This document shows positions 1-7,603 of a DNA stretch of 12,082 nucleotides, in pieces. A model generated the notes under the pieces. The model did not search any database and was not told where the DNA came from. It saw only the letters and a list, made by a program, of their open reading frames with translations. Within the stretch, counting starts at the first letter, position 1. Every line of letters starts with the position of its first letter. The position numbers and the translations under genes were made by a program. The stretch is from DASSKW01 sp035701115 (lineage in GTDB: Bacteria > Pseudomonadota > Gammaproteobacteria > Natronospirales > REEB76): contig DASSOA010000063.1 in assembly GCA_035701115.1 (NCBI GenBank), forward strand, positions 1 through 12,082, in the 5' to 3' direction.

Positions 1-1
1 G

Positions 2-148
2 CGCCACGACGTGGTGCCGGTCATGGGCGGCATCGAGGTCCACAAGCGTATCCCCCTGTCCATCACCTTCGACCACCGCTGCATTACCGGCGGCACCGCC
101 TGCCGCTGGCTGGCGGCTGTGATCAAGGACCTGGAACGGGCCTATTAG
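2..148 (+). CDS. 2-oxo acid dehydrogenase E2 component (dihydrolipoyl acyltransferase), C-terminal fragment
   Basis: Only the last 48 codons are in the window; the gene starts before base 1. The visible peptide runs from RHDVVPVMGGIEVHKRIPLS through TFDHRCITGG to the end KDLERAY. This is the C-terminal edge of the E2 catalytic domain (chloramphenicol-acetyltransferase fold), which moves an acyl group from the lipoyl arm to CoA in pyruvate, 2-oxoglutarate or branched-chain dehydrogenase complexes in the cytoplasm. The DHRxxxG block carrying the active-site histidine is present. The aspartate usual in the classic DHRxxDG form is a threonine here, a variant I believe also occurs in other bacterial E2-like proteins. 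Which substrate complex it serves cannot be told from this fragment. A hairpin at 201-220 follows the stop. The family call is firm; the subtype is open. Confidence 0.88.
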   Translation, partial: RHDVVPVMGGIEVHKRIPLSITFDHRCITGGTACRWLAAVIKDLERAY

Positions 149-200
149 ACACCGTTTCCCTGCCCCGCTTCACGGTTCCGGGATTCACGACAAACAAACA

Positions 201-220
201 GGGCGGCCTTCGGGTCGCCC
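201..220 (+). terminator. UUCG-capped hairpin downstream of the E2 gene
   Basis: An 8-bp stem (201-208 with 213-220, including one G-U pair) is closed by a TTCG tetraloop and lies 52 bases after the E2 stop codon. The usual T-tract is missing; only a short TTT follows at 227-229. It probably stabilises or terminates the E2 transcript, but the poor T-run makes intrinsic termination uncertain. Confidence 0.45.
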
Positions 221-265
221 TGCGCGTTTCGGAAACCCGCAATCGTTAATTCCGGGTCATCGCAT

Positions 266-296
266 GGGACAGAAGTGCATGAAATAGCGTTAAAAT
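266..296 (+). promoter_or_regulatory. Possible sigma70-like promoter for the glutamate dehydrogenase gene
   Basis: A TAAAAT hexamer at 291-296 matches the -10 consensus at five of six bases. GGGACA at 266-271 is a four-of-six -35 match, but the spacer is 19 bases, longer than ideal. It lies 44 bases before the start codon. The same TAAAATAG string occurs before the gene at 6793. The rest of the 149-339 gap shows nothing else I can support. Confidence 0.25.
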
Positions 297-339
297 AGGC
301 GGATTCACCCTCAATTCATCCCGTCAGGCCGACGCCACC

Positions 340-3300
340 ATGTCGCAACGCAAGTCCGATCCCAAGAACAAACAACTCGACTCCGTTACCGCCCTCGCCG
401 CCAAACACCCCGAACTCGAAAATGCCGTGGACTTCATCCGCGAGTATTTCGACGACATCGCCGAAGAAGATCTGCTGCAACGCACGCCGCAGGATCTGTG
501 CGGTGCCGCGCTCGGTCACTGGCGCTTTGGCGCGCGCCGCCAGGCCAACGAAATCAAGGTCCGGGTGTTCAATCCCGATCCGAAAAAGGACGGCTGGAAC
601 ACGCCGCACACCATCATCGAGATGGTGAACGACGACATGCCGTTCCTGGTGGATTCGACCACCATGGCATTGACCCGCAACGGCATCGGTGTGCATCTCA
701 CCGTTCATCCAATCCTGCGCATCAAGCGCGACGCACGTGGCGCGATTGTCCGGCTCGAATCGGGCGACGACGCGAAAGCCGAATCCTGGATTCACATCGA
801 GATTGATCACCAGAGCGATCCGAACGCGATCAGCAGACTGGAACAGGAACTGCTGTCCGCAATGAACGACGTGCGTGCGGCCGTGAGCGACTGGCCCGCA
901 ATGCGCGCCAAGGTTACCAGCGTATGCCAGGCGGTGGATGCCTACCGGGCCGTCCTCGGCGACGCGGAAGTGGACGAAGGCAAGCTGTTTCTGCAGTGGA
1001 TGGTTGACAACCATTTCACGTTCCTCGGTTTCCGCGAATACCAGCTGGTCGAGGAAAACGGCGAGGACGTTCTCAAAGTGGTGCCGAGATCCGGCATCGG
1101 AATTTTGCGCGACGAAAAGAAGAATGAACCGGTTCTGAGCCATCTGGTGTTGCCCAAGGATGTCAGAAAGCGCGCGCGGGCCCGCGAATTCATGATCATC
1201 ACCAAGGCCAATTCGATGGCCACGGTGCACCGCCCCGGTTATCTCGATTACGTCGGCATCAAACGCTTCGACGGCAAAGGCAACGTCACCGGCGAGTGGC
1301 GTTTTCTCGGACTGTTCACTTCGACGGCCTACAGCCGCAGCCCGCGTGACATTCCGGTGTTGCGTGAGAAGGTTGCCGAGGTGCTGCGCCGTTCCGAACT
1401 GCCGGCCCAGAGCCACGATCTCAAGGCACTTTTGCATATTCTTGAGACCTTCCCGCGCGACGAACTCATGCAGAGCACCACCGATGAGCTGTTCGAAGCC
1501 ACGATGGGCGTGGTGCAGTTGCAGGAACGTCAGCGCGTCAAACTGTTCATGCGCCGGGACGGCTTCGGGCGATTCTTTTCCTGCCTGGTCTATCTGCCGC
1601 GAGACCGCTACAACAGCCAGGTGCGCGGACGCATCGAACAGATTCTGTATCGCGCGTTGAACGGCAAGAGCGTCGAACACAACGTGGCTCTGTCCGAGTC
1701 GGCGCTGGCCCGGCTGCACGTGATCGTGCGCACCGCGCCGTGGAAACTGCCGAAATACGACCGCGCGGCGCTGGAACAGGAAATCGCACTGGCGGTGCGC
1801 TCCTGGCAGGACGAACTGCGTGACGCGCTGGTCGAACATCACGGCGAGGAACGCGGCCTCAAGCTGTTCAGCCGTTACGGCGCGTACTTCCCCGCGGCCT
1901 ACCAGGAAGACATCAAGGCGCGCGCCGCGGCCTTCGACATCGAGCAGATCGACGCGCTCACGGGCGAAACCAGCCTGCGCATGAGCTTGTACAAACCGAC
2001 CAGTGCGCCGTCCGGCTATCTGCGCTTCAAGACCTTCCACCGCGAGCAGCCGATTCCGATTTCGGACGCCCTGCCGATGCTGGAAAACATGGGCGTGCGC
2101 GTCATCAGCGAGCGCCCATACGAGCTTGAACTGCACGATGAAACCATCATCTGGGTGCAGGATTTCGAGCTGATTCACCCCGGCGAATTGAACGTGGAAG
2201 CGCTCAAGGAGCTGTTCCAGGAACAATTCGTGCGCGTGTGGCGCGGCGAAGCCGAAAACGACGGCTTCAACCGGCTGGTGCTGTCCGCCGGTCTCAACTG
2301 GCGGCAGACCATGCTGCTCCGCGCCTTCTGCAAATACCTGCTGCAGACCAGTCTGAATTTCAGCCAGGCCTACATGGAGCGCGCCATCTATGCGAACCCG
2401 CAGATTGCCGCTCTGATCGTCAAACTGTTCGAAGCGCGCCTCGATCCGGCGGCGGCAAAAGACCGCGACGTGCTCACCCAGCGATACGTCACCGACATTG
2501 ACAAGGCGCTGGAGTCGGTATCGAGTCTTGACGAAGACCGCATTCTGCGCGGTTTCATCAATGCCGTGCGTGCCACGCTGCGCACCAATTATTTCCAGAC
2601 CGACGCAAACGGCGAACCCAAGAGCTACGCGTCCTTCAAATTCGATCCGTCGCAGATTCCGGACCTGCCGCTGCCCAGGCCCATGTATGAAATCTGGGTA
2701 TATGCGCCACGTGTCGAAGGCGTTCACCTGCGCGGTGGCAAGGTCGCGCGCGGCGGTATCCGCTGGTCGGACCGGCGCGAGGACTTCCGCACCGAAGTAC
2801 TGGGCCTGATGAAGGCACAGCAGGTGAAGAACACCGTGATCGTGCCGGTGGGTTCGAAGGGGGGCTTCTACGTGAAGCAGCCGCCGCGCAGCGGCCATCG
2901 CGAGGAGTTGCTCAAGGAAGGCATCGCCTGCTACCAGACATTCATGCGCGGGCTGCTCGACCTCACCGACAACATCGTCAATGGCAAAATTGTGCCGCCC
3001 CCCAGGGTGGTGCGTCACGACGGTGACGACCCCTATCTGGTGGTGGCTGCCGACAAAGGCACCGCGACGTTTTCGGATATCGCCAACGGCGTCGCACGCG
3101 AATACAGATTCTGGCTGGATGATGCCTTTGCCTCCGGCGGTTCGGCCGGTTACGACCACAAGAAGATGGGCATTACCGCCAAGGGCGGCTGGGAATCGGT
3201 CAAACGTCATTTCCGCGAAATGGGCATCAACACCCAGACCACGGAATTCACCGTCGCCGGCATCGGCGACATGTCCGGCGACGTGTTCGGCAACGGCATG

Positions 3301-5151
3301 CTGCTGTCGCGCCACATCCGCCTGATCGCGGCATTCGACCACCGCCACATCTTCCTCGATCCGAACCCGGATGCCGAAACCAGCTTCAAGGAACGCGAAC
3401 GGTTGTTCAATCTGCCGCGCTCCAGCTGGGAAGACTACGATGCGAAACTGATCTCGCAGGGCGGCGGCGTGTTTCCGCGCTCCGCGAAACTCATCAAACT
3501 TTCACCTGAAGTACGCGCCGCACTCGGTACCGATGCCCATCAGCTCACGCCGCAGGACCTCATGCGCACCATACTGAAAGCGCCTGTGGACCTGCTCTGG
3601 AACGGCGGTATCGGCACCTACGTCAAATCCAGCCAGGAGAGCAACAACGAAGTCGGCGACCGCAACAACGATGCAATCCGCGTCAACGGCCGCGACCTGC
3701 GTTGCAAGGTCGTCGGCGAAGGCGGCAATCTCGGCCTTACCCAGCTGGGTCGCGTTGAATATGCATTGCACGGCGGACGGCTGAATACCGACTTCATCGA
3801 CAACTCTGCCGGCGTGGATTGCTCGGATCACGAAGTCAACATCAAGATTCTGCTCAACGTGGTTGCCGGCGAAAAACGCTTCACCGAAGCACAACGCAAC
3901 AAGCTGCTTGCCGACATGACCGACGAAGTCGGCGAACTGGTGTTACGCGACAACTACATGCAGGCGCAGGCGCTTTCCATCGCCGAATCGCAGGCGGCTG
4001 CCCGCATCAACGAACACGGCTACCTGATGCGGGCGCTGGAACGGAGCGGCCTGCTGAACCGCAGCATCGAATTCCTGCCCAGCAACGAAGAGCTGAAGGA
4101 TCGCCATGCCGCCGGACGCGGGCTTACGCGTCCCGAGCTTGCGGTATTGCTCGCCTACAGCAAGATCTCGATCTACAACGCGCTGCTGGCAGGCGACGTG
4201 GCCGAAGACCCGTATCTTGCCAACGAGCTGGAGAATTATTTTCCCAGCGCACTGCGCAAGCGTTACAAGGAGCTGATGCCGAAGCACCGTCTGCGCCGCG
4301 AAATTATCTGCACGGCGATCACCAACAGCATCGTCAACCGCATGGGCTCGACGTTTACCCAGCGCATGCAGGAAGAAACCGGCGTCGGGGTTTCCTCGGT
4401 AGCGCGTGCCTATACCATTGCCCGCGAGAGTTACGACACGGTCAACACCTGGGCTGCGATCGAAGCGCTCGACAACAAGGTGCCAGCCAACGTGCAACTG
4501 GCCATGGCCAACCAGATCGCCGGCCTGCTCAAACATGCGACACGCTGGCTGCTCGATCACCTGCACGGTCGGCTCGACATTGCCGCCACGGTGCCGATGT
4601 ACCGGCCGGGCGTCGAAATACTTCGAGAGCACGTGGATGGAATTCTCAGCGATACCCAGCTCGAGACCTACCATCGCACGGTCGAGCAATACACGGACGT
4701 CGGCGTACCGGAGTCGCTGGCGCGGCGCATCGCGTGCCAGCCGTTGCTGTTTACCGCGTTTGACATGGTCGACATCGCCAAGGAACGCAAATTGCCGATC
4801 GAAGTTGTCGGCCGCGTGTATTTCCACATTGGCCGGGAACTCGAACTCGACTGGTTGCGCAGCCAGATCGAGAACCTGGCGGTGGAAGGCCAGTGGCAGG
4901 CGGTCGCGCGTGGCACCTTGCGTGACGATCTTTACAGCCAGCAACGTGCACTGACGGCGCAGGCGCTTGTCAAAGCCAAGGACGCACGCGCGGCCATGGA
5001 CCAGCTGGATGACTGGTTCAGGGAACGCAAGGTCCGTATTCAGCACGCCCAGCGCATCCTGAGCGACATGAAGACCGCGGGGATTTCCGATTTCCCGAGC
5101 CTGTCGGTTGCATTGCAGGAAATCCGCAAACTGGCACGCGGCGGAAACTGA
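340..5151 (+). CDS. gdhB: NAD-specific glutamate dehydrogenase, large 180-kDa class
   Basis: It catalyses L-glutamate + NAD+ + water to 2-oxoglutarate, ammonium and NADH, normally in the catabolic direction, in the cytoplasm. At 1603 residues it fits the large bacterial class (about 1600 residues, as in Pseudomonas aeruginosa GdhB). Residues 1 to about 700 form the long regulatory N-terminal part. The substrate-binding block begins at GGIRWSDRRED (805-815) and continues through FRTEVLGLMKAQQVKN. The lysine of VGSKGGF is K840. MGITAKGGWESVKRHF follows, then the Rossmann-type GIGDMSGDVFGNGM (974-987), WNGGIGTY (1087-1094), GEGGNLGLTQ (1126-1135) and DNSAGVDCSDHEVN (1154-1167). The last 400 or so residues are the helical C-terminal region of the class. 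ATG 340 is the first methionine of the frame; no strong Shine-Dalgarno precedes it. A strong terminator follows, so it is probably monocistronic. Known relatives are allosterically controlled by amino acids such as aspartate or arginine; the effector here is unknown. Confidence 0.97.
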   Translation: MSQRKSDPKNKQLDSVTALAAKHPELENAVDFIREYFDDIAEEDLLQRTPQDLCGAALGHWRFGARRQANEIKVRVFNPDPKKDGWNTPHTIIEMVNDDMPFLVDSTTMALTRNGIGVHLTVHPILRIKRDARGAIVRLESGDDAKAESWIHIEIDHQSDPNAISRLEQELLSAMNDVRAAVSDWPAMRAKVTSVCQAVDAYRAVLGDAEVDEGKLFLQWMVDNHFTFLGFREYQLVEENGEDVLKVVPRSGIGILRDEKKNEPVLSHLVLPKDVRKRARAREFMIITKANSMATVHRPGYLDYVGIKRFDGKGNVTGEWRFLGLFTSTAYSRSPRDIPVLREKVAEVLRRSELPAQSHDLKALLHILETFPRDELMQSTTDELFEATMGVVQLQERQRVKLFMRRDGFGRFFSCLVYLPRDRYNSQVRGRIEQILYRALNGKSVEHNVALSESALARLHVIVRTAPWKLPKYDRAALEQEIALAVRSWQDELRDALVEHHGEERGLKLFSRYGAYFPAAYQEDIKARAAAFDIEQIDALTGETSLRMSLYKPTSAPSGYLRFKTFHREQPIPISDALPMLENMGVRVISERPYELELHDETIIWVQDFELIHPGELNVEALKELFQEQFVRVWRGEAENDGFNRLVLSAGLNWRQTMLLRAFCKYLLQTSLNFSQAYMERAIYANPQIAALIVKLFEARLDPAAAKDRDVLTQRYVTDIDKALESVSSLDEDRILRGFINAVRATLRTNYFQTDANGEPKSYASFKFDPSQIPDLPLPRPMYEIWVYAPRVEGVHLRGGKVARGGIRWSDRREDFRTEVLGLMKAQQVKNTVIVPVGSKGGFYVKQPPRSGHREELLKEGIACYQTFMRGLLDLTDNIVNGKIVPPPRVVRHDGDDPYLVVAADKGTATFSDIANGVAREYRFWLDDAFASGGSAGYDHKKMGITAKGGWESVKRHFREMGINTQTTEFTVAGIGDMSGDVFGNGMLLSRHIRLIAAFDHRHIFLDPNPDAETSFKERERLFNLPRSSWEDYDAKLISQGGGVFPRSAKLIKLSPEVRAALGTDAHQLTPQDLMRTILKAPVDLLWNGGIGTYVKSSQESNNEVGDRNNDAIRVNGRDLRCKVVGEGGNLGLTQLGRVEYALHGGRLNTDFIDNSAGVDCSDHEVNIKILLNVVAGEKRFTEAQRNKLLADMTDEVGELVLRDNYMQAQALSIAESQAAARINEHGYLMRALERSGLLNRSIEFLPSNEELKDRHAAGRGLTRPELAVLLAYSKISIYNALLAGDVAEDPYLANELENYFPSALRKRYKELMPKHRLRREIICTAITNSIVNRMGSTFTQRMQEETGVGVSSVARAYTIARESYDTVNTWAAIEALDNKVPANVQLAMANQIAGLLKHATRWLLDHLHGRLDIAATVPMYRPGVEILREHVDGILSDTQLETYHRTVEQYTDVGVPESLARRIACQPLLFTAFDMVDIAKERKLPIEVVGRVYFHIGRELELDWLRSQIENLAVEGQWQAVARGTLRDDLYSQQRALTAQALVKAKDARAAMDQLDDWFRERKVRIQHAQRILSDMKTAGISDFPSLSVALQEIRKLARGGN

Positions 5152-5173
5152 CGCCGCTCCGCATTGGCAGCTG

Positions 5174-5211
5174 AAAAAGCCGTTTGCCTTTCGGGCAAGC
5201 GGCTTTTTTTT
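5174..5211 (+). terminator. Intrinsic terminator of the glutamate dehydrogenase gene
   Basis: A stem formed by 5174-5188 and 5194-5208 (15 pairs with one G-T pair, A-rich on the left arm and T-rich on the right) encloses a five-base loop, TTTCG. A run of eight T residues occupies 5204-5211. It lies 23 bases after the stop codon and is a textbook rho-independent terminator. Confidence 0.93.
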
Positions 5212-5276
5212 GGCGCCCTCTGGCGGGAAAACCGGGACCCGAGTAGTCTGGAATCCGCTACCAGGGGAGTCCGGCA

Positions 5277-6572
5277 ATGGGTACCGCGGAAAATCTCGAC
5301 GGTTACAAACGTACCTTGCGTGAACTTTCCGACCGGATCGTCGCGGCACAGAAGCCGATCCGCATTCTCGATCAGATCAAATGGGATAGCAGCATTCAGG
5401 AAGACTTCCTGCGGCACGGCGGCCGGCATCTTCCCAAAATTGACCGCGCCTATTACGAAGCCCGCCCATTGGGATTTGACGCGGCCAAAAAGCGTCAGGA
5501 ATTCCACGATATCGAACGCGATATCACGCGCCTGCTCGGCCAGTTCAACCCGCTCGGCCTGATGATGCGGCGCATGTGCCGTGAATACACCCAGGTCGTG
5601 CGCATGCTCGAAGCGCGCGGCACGCCGGATTTCGCGGCGATCTCGCAGGAACTTTACGGCTCGGCGACGGATGCGTTCCACGAAGGCGGTCCGACGCTTG
5701 CCGATCTCGGCAAGCTGCTCAGCGATGCCATTGCCAACATTGACCAGAGCGAACTGCTCAAACCCCAGCCCAAGAACATCAGCGGAGCAGAGGCCGTACA
5801 TATCCTGCAAAAACGCCTGAACGACTCGTTCCGTGAATCCGAAGGCACCGTGCGCGTGCTGCTCTCCGACGGCATCGTCGCCGACGCTGCGGCCGGTGCC
5901 GATTACATCAAGTTGCGTTCCGATGCGAAGTTCAATGAGCGCGACCTGCGCGTGCTGGAAGTGCACGAGGGTTGGGTGCATCTCGGTACCACGCTCAACG
6001 GCAGCAATCAGCCGGTCTGCACCTTTCTTTCCAAGGGGCCGCCCTCGTCCACCGTGACTCAGGAAGGACTGGCGATCCTGATGGAAATTTTCACGTTTGC
6101 TTCCTACCCCAGCCGGCTGCGACGGCTCGCCAACCGCATCAGCGCGGTGCACATTGCGGAACAGGGCGGCGATTTTCTGGATGTGTACCGCTACTATCTC
6201 GAACAGGGATGCAGCGAACCGGACAGTTTCATCAACGCCTCGCGCATCTTTCGTGGCAGCACCCCCGATGGCCAGCCCTTCACCAAGGATCTTTCCTATA
6301 ACAAGGGCTTCATCATGATCTACAACTACATCCGCCTTGCAGTCAGGAAAGGCATGCTGGACCGCATTCCGATGCTGTTTTGCGGCAAGGCGACCCTGGA
6401 AGATGTCCGCACCCTCCTGCAATTCGTTCAGGAAGGCATCATCGTCCCGCCCAGGTTCCTGCCGCCACCGGTCGCCGACCTGAACGGCATCACGGCCTGG
6501 ATGTGCTACTCCAATTTTCTCAACAAGCTGGACCTGGCCCGGATTCAGGACGACTACGCCGCCATCCTTTGA
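5277..6572 (+). CDS. QEGLA-motif protein (DUF1704/MATCAP-like), predicted zinc metallopeptidase
   Basis: This 431-residue protein belongs to the family annotated as 'flavohemoglobin expression-modulating QEGLA motif protein' (DUF1704). The naming motif is TQEGLAILMEI, with QEGLA at 262-266. A zinc-peptidase motif HEGWVH (HExxxH) sits at 230-235, about 27 residues upstream. In animals the same domain is MATCAP, a metallopeptidase that trims the C-terminal tyrosine of alpha-tubulin using HExxxH. By analogy H230 and H235 would bind zinc, E231 would activate water, and E263 of QEGLA could be the third ligand. That assignment is inference; the bacterial substrate is unknown. There is no signal peptide or membrane segment, so it is probably cytoplasmic. 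ATG 5277 is preceded by GGGGAG (5264-5269) at a seven-base distance, which supports the start. The gene lies alone: a strong terminator precedes it and a 220-base gap follows. Family call firm; peptidase activity likely but unproven. Confidence 0.92.
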   Translation: MGTAENLDGYKRTLRELSDRIVAAQKPIRILDQIKWDSSIQEDFLRHGGRHLPKIDRAYYEARPLGFDAAKKRQEFHDIERDITRLLGQFNPLGLMMRRMCREYTQVVRMLEARGTPDFAAISQELYGSATDAFHEGGPTLADLGKLLSDAIANIDQSELLKPQPKNISGAEAVHILQKRLNDSFRESEGTVRVLLSDGIVADAAAGADYIKLRSDAKFNERDLRVLEVHEGWVHLGTTLNGSNQPVCTFLSKGPPSSTVTQEGLAILMEIFTFASYPSRLRRLANRISAVHIAEQGGDFLDVYRYYLEQGCSEPDSFINASRIFRGSTPDGQPFTKDLSYNKGFIMIYNYIRLAVRKGMLDRIPMLFCGKATLEDVRTLLQFVQEGIIVPPRFLPPPVADLNGITAWMCYSNFLNKLDLARIQDDYAAIL

Positions 6573-6631
6573 AGGCCTGCCCGGTCCGGCGCCCGGTCTG
6601 CCTCCCCCGCCCTGCGCCAGGCGACCGCGCC

Positions 6632-6651
6632 GGCCGCGGACAACCGTGGCC
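6632..6651 (+). other. GC-rich hairpin in the 6573-6792 intergenic gap
   Basis: GGCCGCGG (6632-6639) can pair with CCGTGGCC (6644-6651), with one G-U pair, around an ACAA loop. It is 60 bases after the stop of the QEGLA-motif gene and has no T-tract. It could be a transcript end or simply a product of GC-rich sequence. The gap also holds a perfect 10-base palindrome, CGGGCGCCCG, at 6721-6730 just upstream of the next promoter. Confidence 0.3.
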
Positions 6652-6732
6652 TGCTTCGGGCGTTATCAGACTTTGAAGCCCGGAATCGGGCCGGTACGGG
6701 TATACTTGCCGTCCCGTTCGCGGGCGCCCGGC

Positions 6733-6761
6733 TTGGTCGGGGGACCCGGACCCACTAAAAT
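6733..6761 (+). promoter_or_regulatory. Sigma70-like promoter for the first coiled-coil gene
   Basis: TTGGTC at 6733-6738 and TAAAAT at 6756-6761 are separated by exactly 17 bases, 31 bases before the start codon at 6793. The -10 box matches at five of six positions; the -35 keeps only the TTG half. An alternative -10, TATACT at 6701-6706, has no well-spaced -35. This is sequence-only evidence. Confidence 0.45.
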
Positions 6762-6792
6762 AGCCCGACAGATCATTTCAACGAGGTTCTTC

Positions 6793-7479
6793 ATGAGCAG
6801 CAAAATCCGTATCGCCTCACTTGCCCTCGGCCTCGGCCTGATTGGTGCCGTTACCGCCGTCTGGGGCGCTGAGTCCGTCATCAACCTCATCAGCCAGGGT
6901 GAGACGATCGTCGCCAAAGTGAAATCCACCAAGGCTGCGCAGGAGGCTCTGACCAAGAAAAACAACGACATGGCCACTGAAGGCCCGAAGCTCAATGCCG
7001 AAAGCAAACAGCTGCAAGCCGATGTCGCCGCTTATCAGAAGCAGGCGGACGAGGTAAAAGCGCAGACGGCTGACTACAAGGCCAAATGCGAAGGCAAGAC
7101 GCTGAATCAGCAAGAATACAAGGCGTGCAAGGCGCAGCTCGACACCATCAACCAGATGATCAATCAGGTCAATGCGCAACCGCCGAAACTGAACCAGCGT
7201 TCCAAGGACCTGCAGACCCGTGCTGCCGCGTATAACGGCGCCATCAAGGAAATCCAGGAACAGGGCCCGAAGGTCAACAGGGACTACAGCCTCGCGCTCA
7301 CCGACGAAGAGCAATGGATTGACCGGGTTCGCACCTTCCTGCTGTCACCCGCAGTTCAGCCCTACGCCAAGAAAGCCGGCTGCCCGGATGTGGAAAAGCC
7401 CGCCAAGAACATCGAAGGCGTCAACAAGATGAGCATTCAGGCGCTTGCCTGCCTCAAGAAGATCGCTGGTACCGGCTGA
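6793..7479 (+). CDS. Exported four-cysteine coiled-coil protein, hypothetical (paralogue 1)
   Basis: I do not recognise a named family. The 228-residue product begins with a signal peptide: MSSKIR, a hydrophobic stretch from 7 to about 24, and likely cleavage after WGA (residue 26). The mature part is probably periplasmic or otherwise extracytoplasmic. Residues 40-165 are rich in K, Q, A, E and D with helical periodicity, suggesting a coiled coil. There are exactly four cysteines, C99, C112, C197 and C220, in two close pairs that could form disulfides. A tryptophan (W175) with phenylalanine seven residues on (F182) and an ALACL motif around C220 are shared with the next gene's product. ATG 6793 is chosen because it has a good signal peptide and a GAGG sequence (6783-6786) six bases upstream; the frame stays open further upstream but that part looks non-coding. 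It has its own promoter and terminator. Confidence 0.85.
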   Translation: MSSKIRIASLALGLGLIGAVTAVWGAESVINLISQGETIVAKVKSTKAAQEALTKKNNDMATEGPKLNAESKQLQADVAAYQKQADEVKAQTADYKAKCEGKTLNQQEYKACKAQLDTINQMINQVNAQPPKLNQRSKDLQTRAAAYNGAIKEIQEQGPKVNRDYSLALTDEEQWIDRVRTFLLSPAVQPYAKKAGCPDVEKPAKNIEGVNKMSIQALACLKKIAGTG

Positions 7480-7508
7480 TTCCGGTCAGCGGACGATTGA
7501 TCAAGAAG

Positions 7509-7537
7509 ATGCCCGGCCTGGTGCCGGGCATTTTTTT
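7509..7537 (+). terminator. Intrinsic terminator of the first coiled-coil gene
   Basis: ATGCCCGGC (7509-7517) pairs perfectly with GCCGGGCAT (7523-7531) around a five-base loop, followed by a T-run at 7531-7537. It lies 29 bases after the stop codon. The end of the T-run doubles as the start of the next gene's -35 box. Confidence 0.93.
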
Positions 7538-7564
7538 GCCGGCCACACAATCGCGATCTATACT
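7536..7564 (+). promoter_or_regulatory. Sigma70-like promoter for the second coiled-coil gene
   Basis: TTGCCG at 7536-7541 and TATACT at 7559-7564 are 17 bases apart, 39 bases before ATG 7604. The -10 matches at five of six bases. The -35 box overlaps the last two T residues of the preceding terminator, so one gene ends where the next begins its own transcription. Confidence 0.5.
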
Positions 7565-7597
7565 CGAATCCCGGCGGACCGGCCTTTGGCACTGCAT

Positions 7598-7601
7598 GGA
7601 G
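7598..7601 (+). promoter_or_regulatory. Shine-Dalgarno-like GGAG that questions the start of the second coiled-coil gene
   Basis: GGAG sits only two bases before ATG 7604, too close for normal use, but eight bases before the in-frame TTG at 7610. Initiation at the TTG would shorten the product by two residues and leave the signal peptide intact. Confidence 0.4.
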
Positions 7602-7603
7602 CA

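Noticed and set aside
316..3348. A 1010-codon open frame on the minus strand, antisense to the glutamate dehydrogenase gene
   Set aside because: The plus-strand frame contains all the dehydrogenase motifs. The antisense product is rich in H, R, A, V and F without domain logic, as expected of a shadow frame in GC-rich, codon-biased DNA.
3943..6422. Two further antisense frames (3943-5349 and 5040-6422) under the dehydrogenase and QEGLA-motif genes
   Set aside because: They overlap each other and run through a clear plus-strand intrinsic terminator and intergenic region. Their composition is that of antisense shadows, with no recognisable domain.
6721..6730. Perfect palindrome CGGGCGCCCG upstream of the first coiled-coil gene as an operator
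   Set aside because: Ten-base GC palindromes are expected by chance in DNA this GC-rich, and no second copy is seen near the other promoters.
6646..6792. A 49-codon N-terminal extension of the first coiled-coil gene
   Set aside because: It would bury the signal peptide inside the protein, run through the promoter-like sequence, and ignore the Shine-Dalgarno in front of ATG 6793.
7445..7603. A 53-codon N-terminal extension of the second coiled-coil gene
   Set aside because: It would overlap the preceding gene, pass through its perfect terminator hairpin and displace the signal peptide from the N-terminus.
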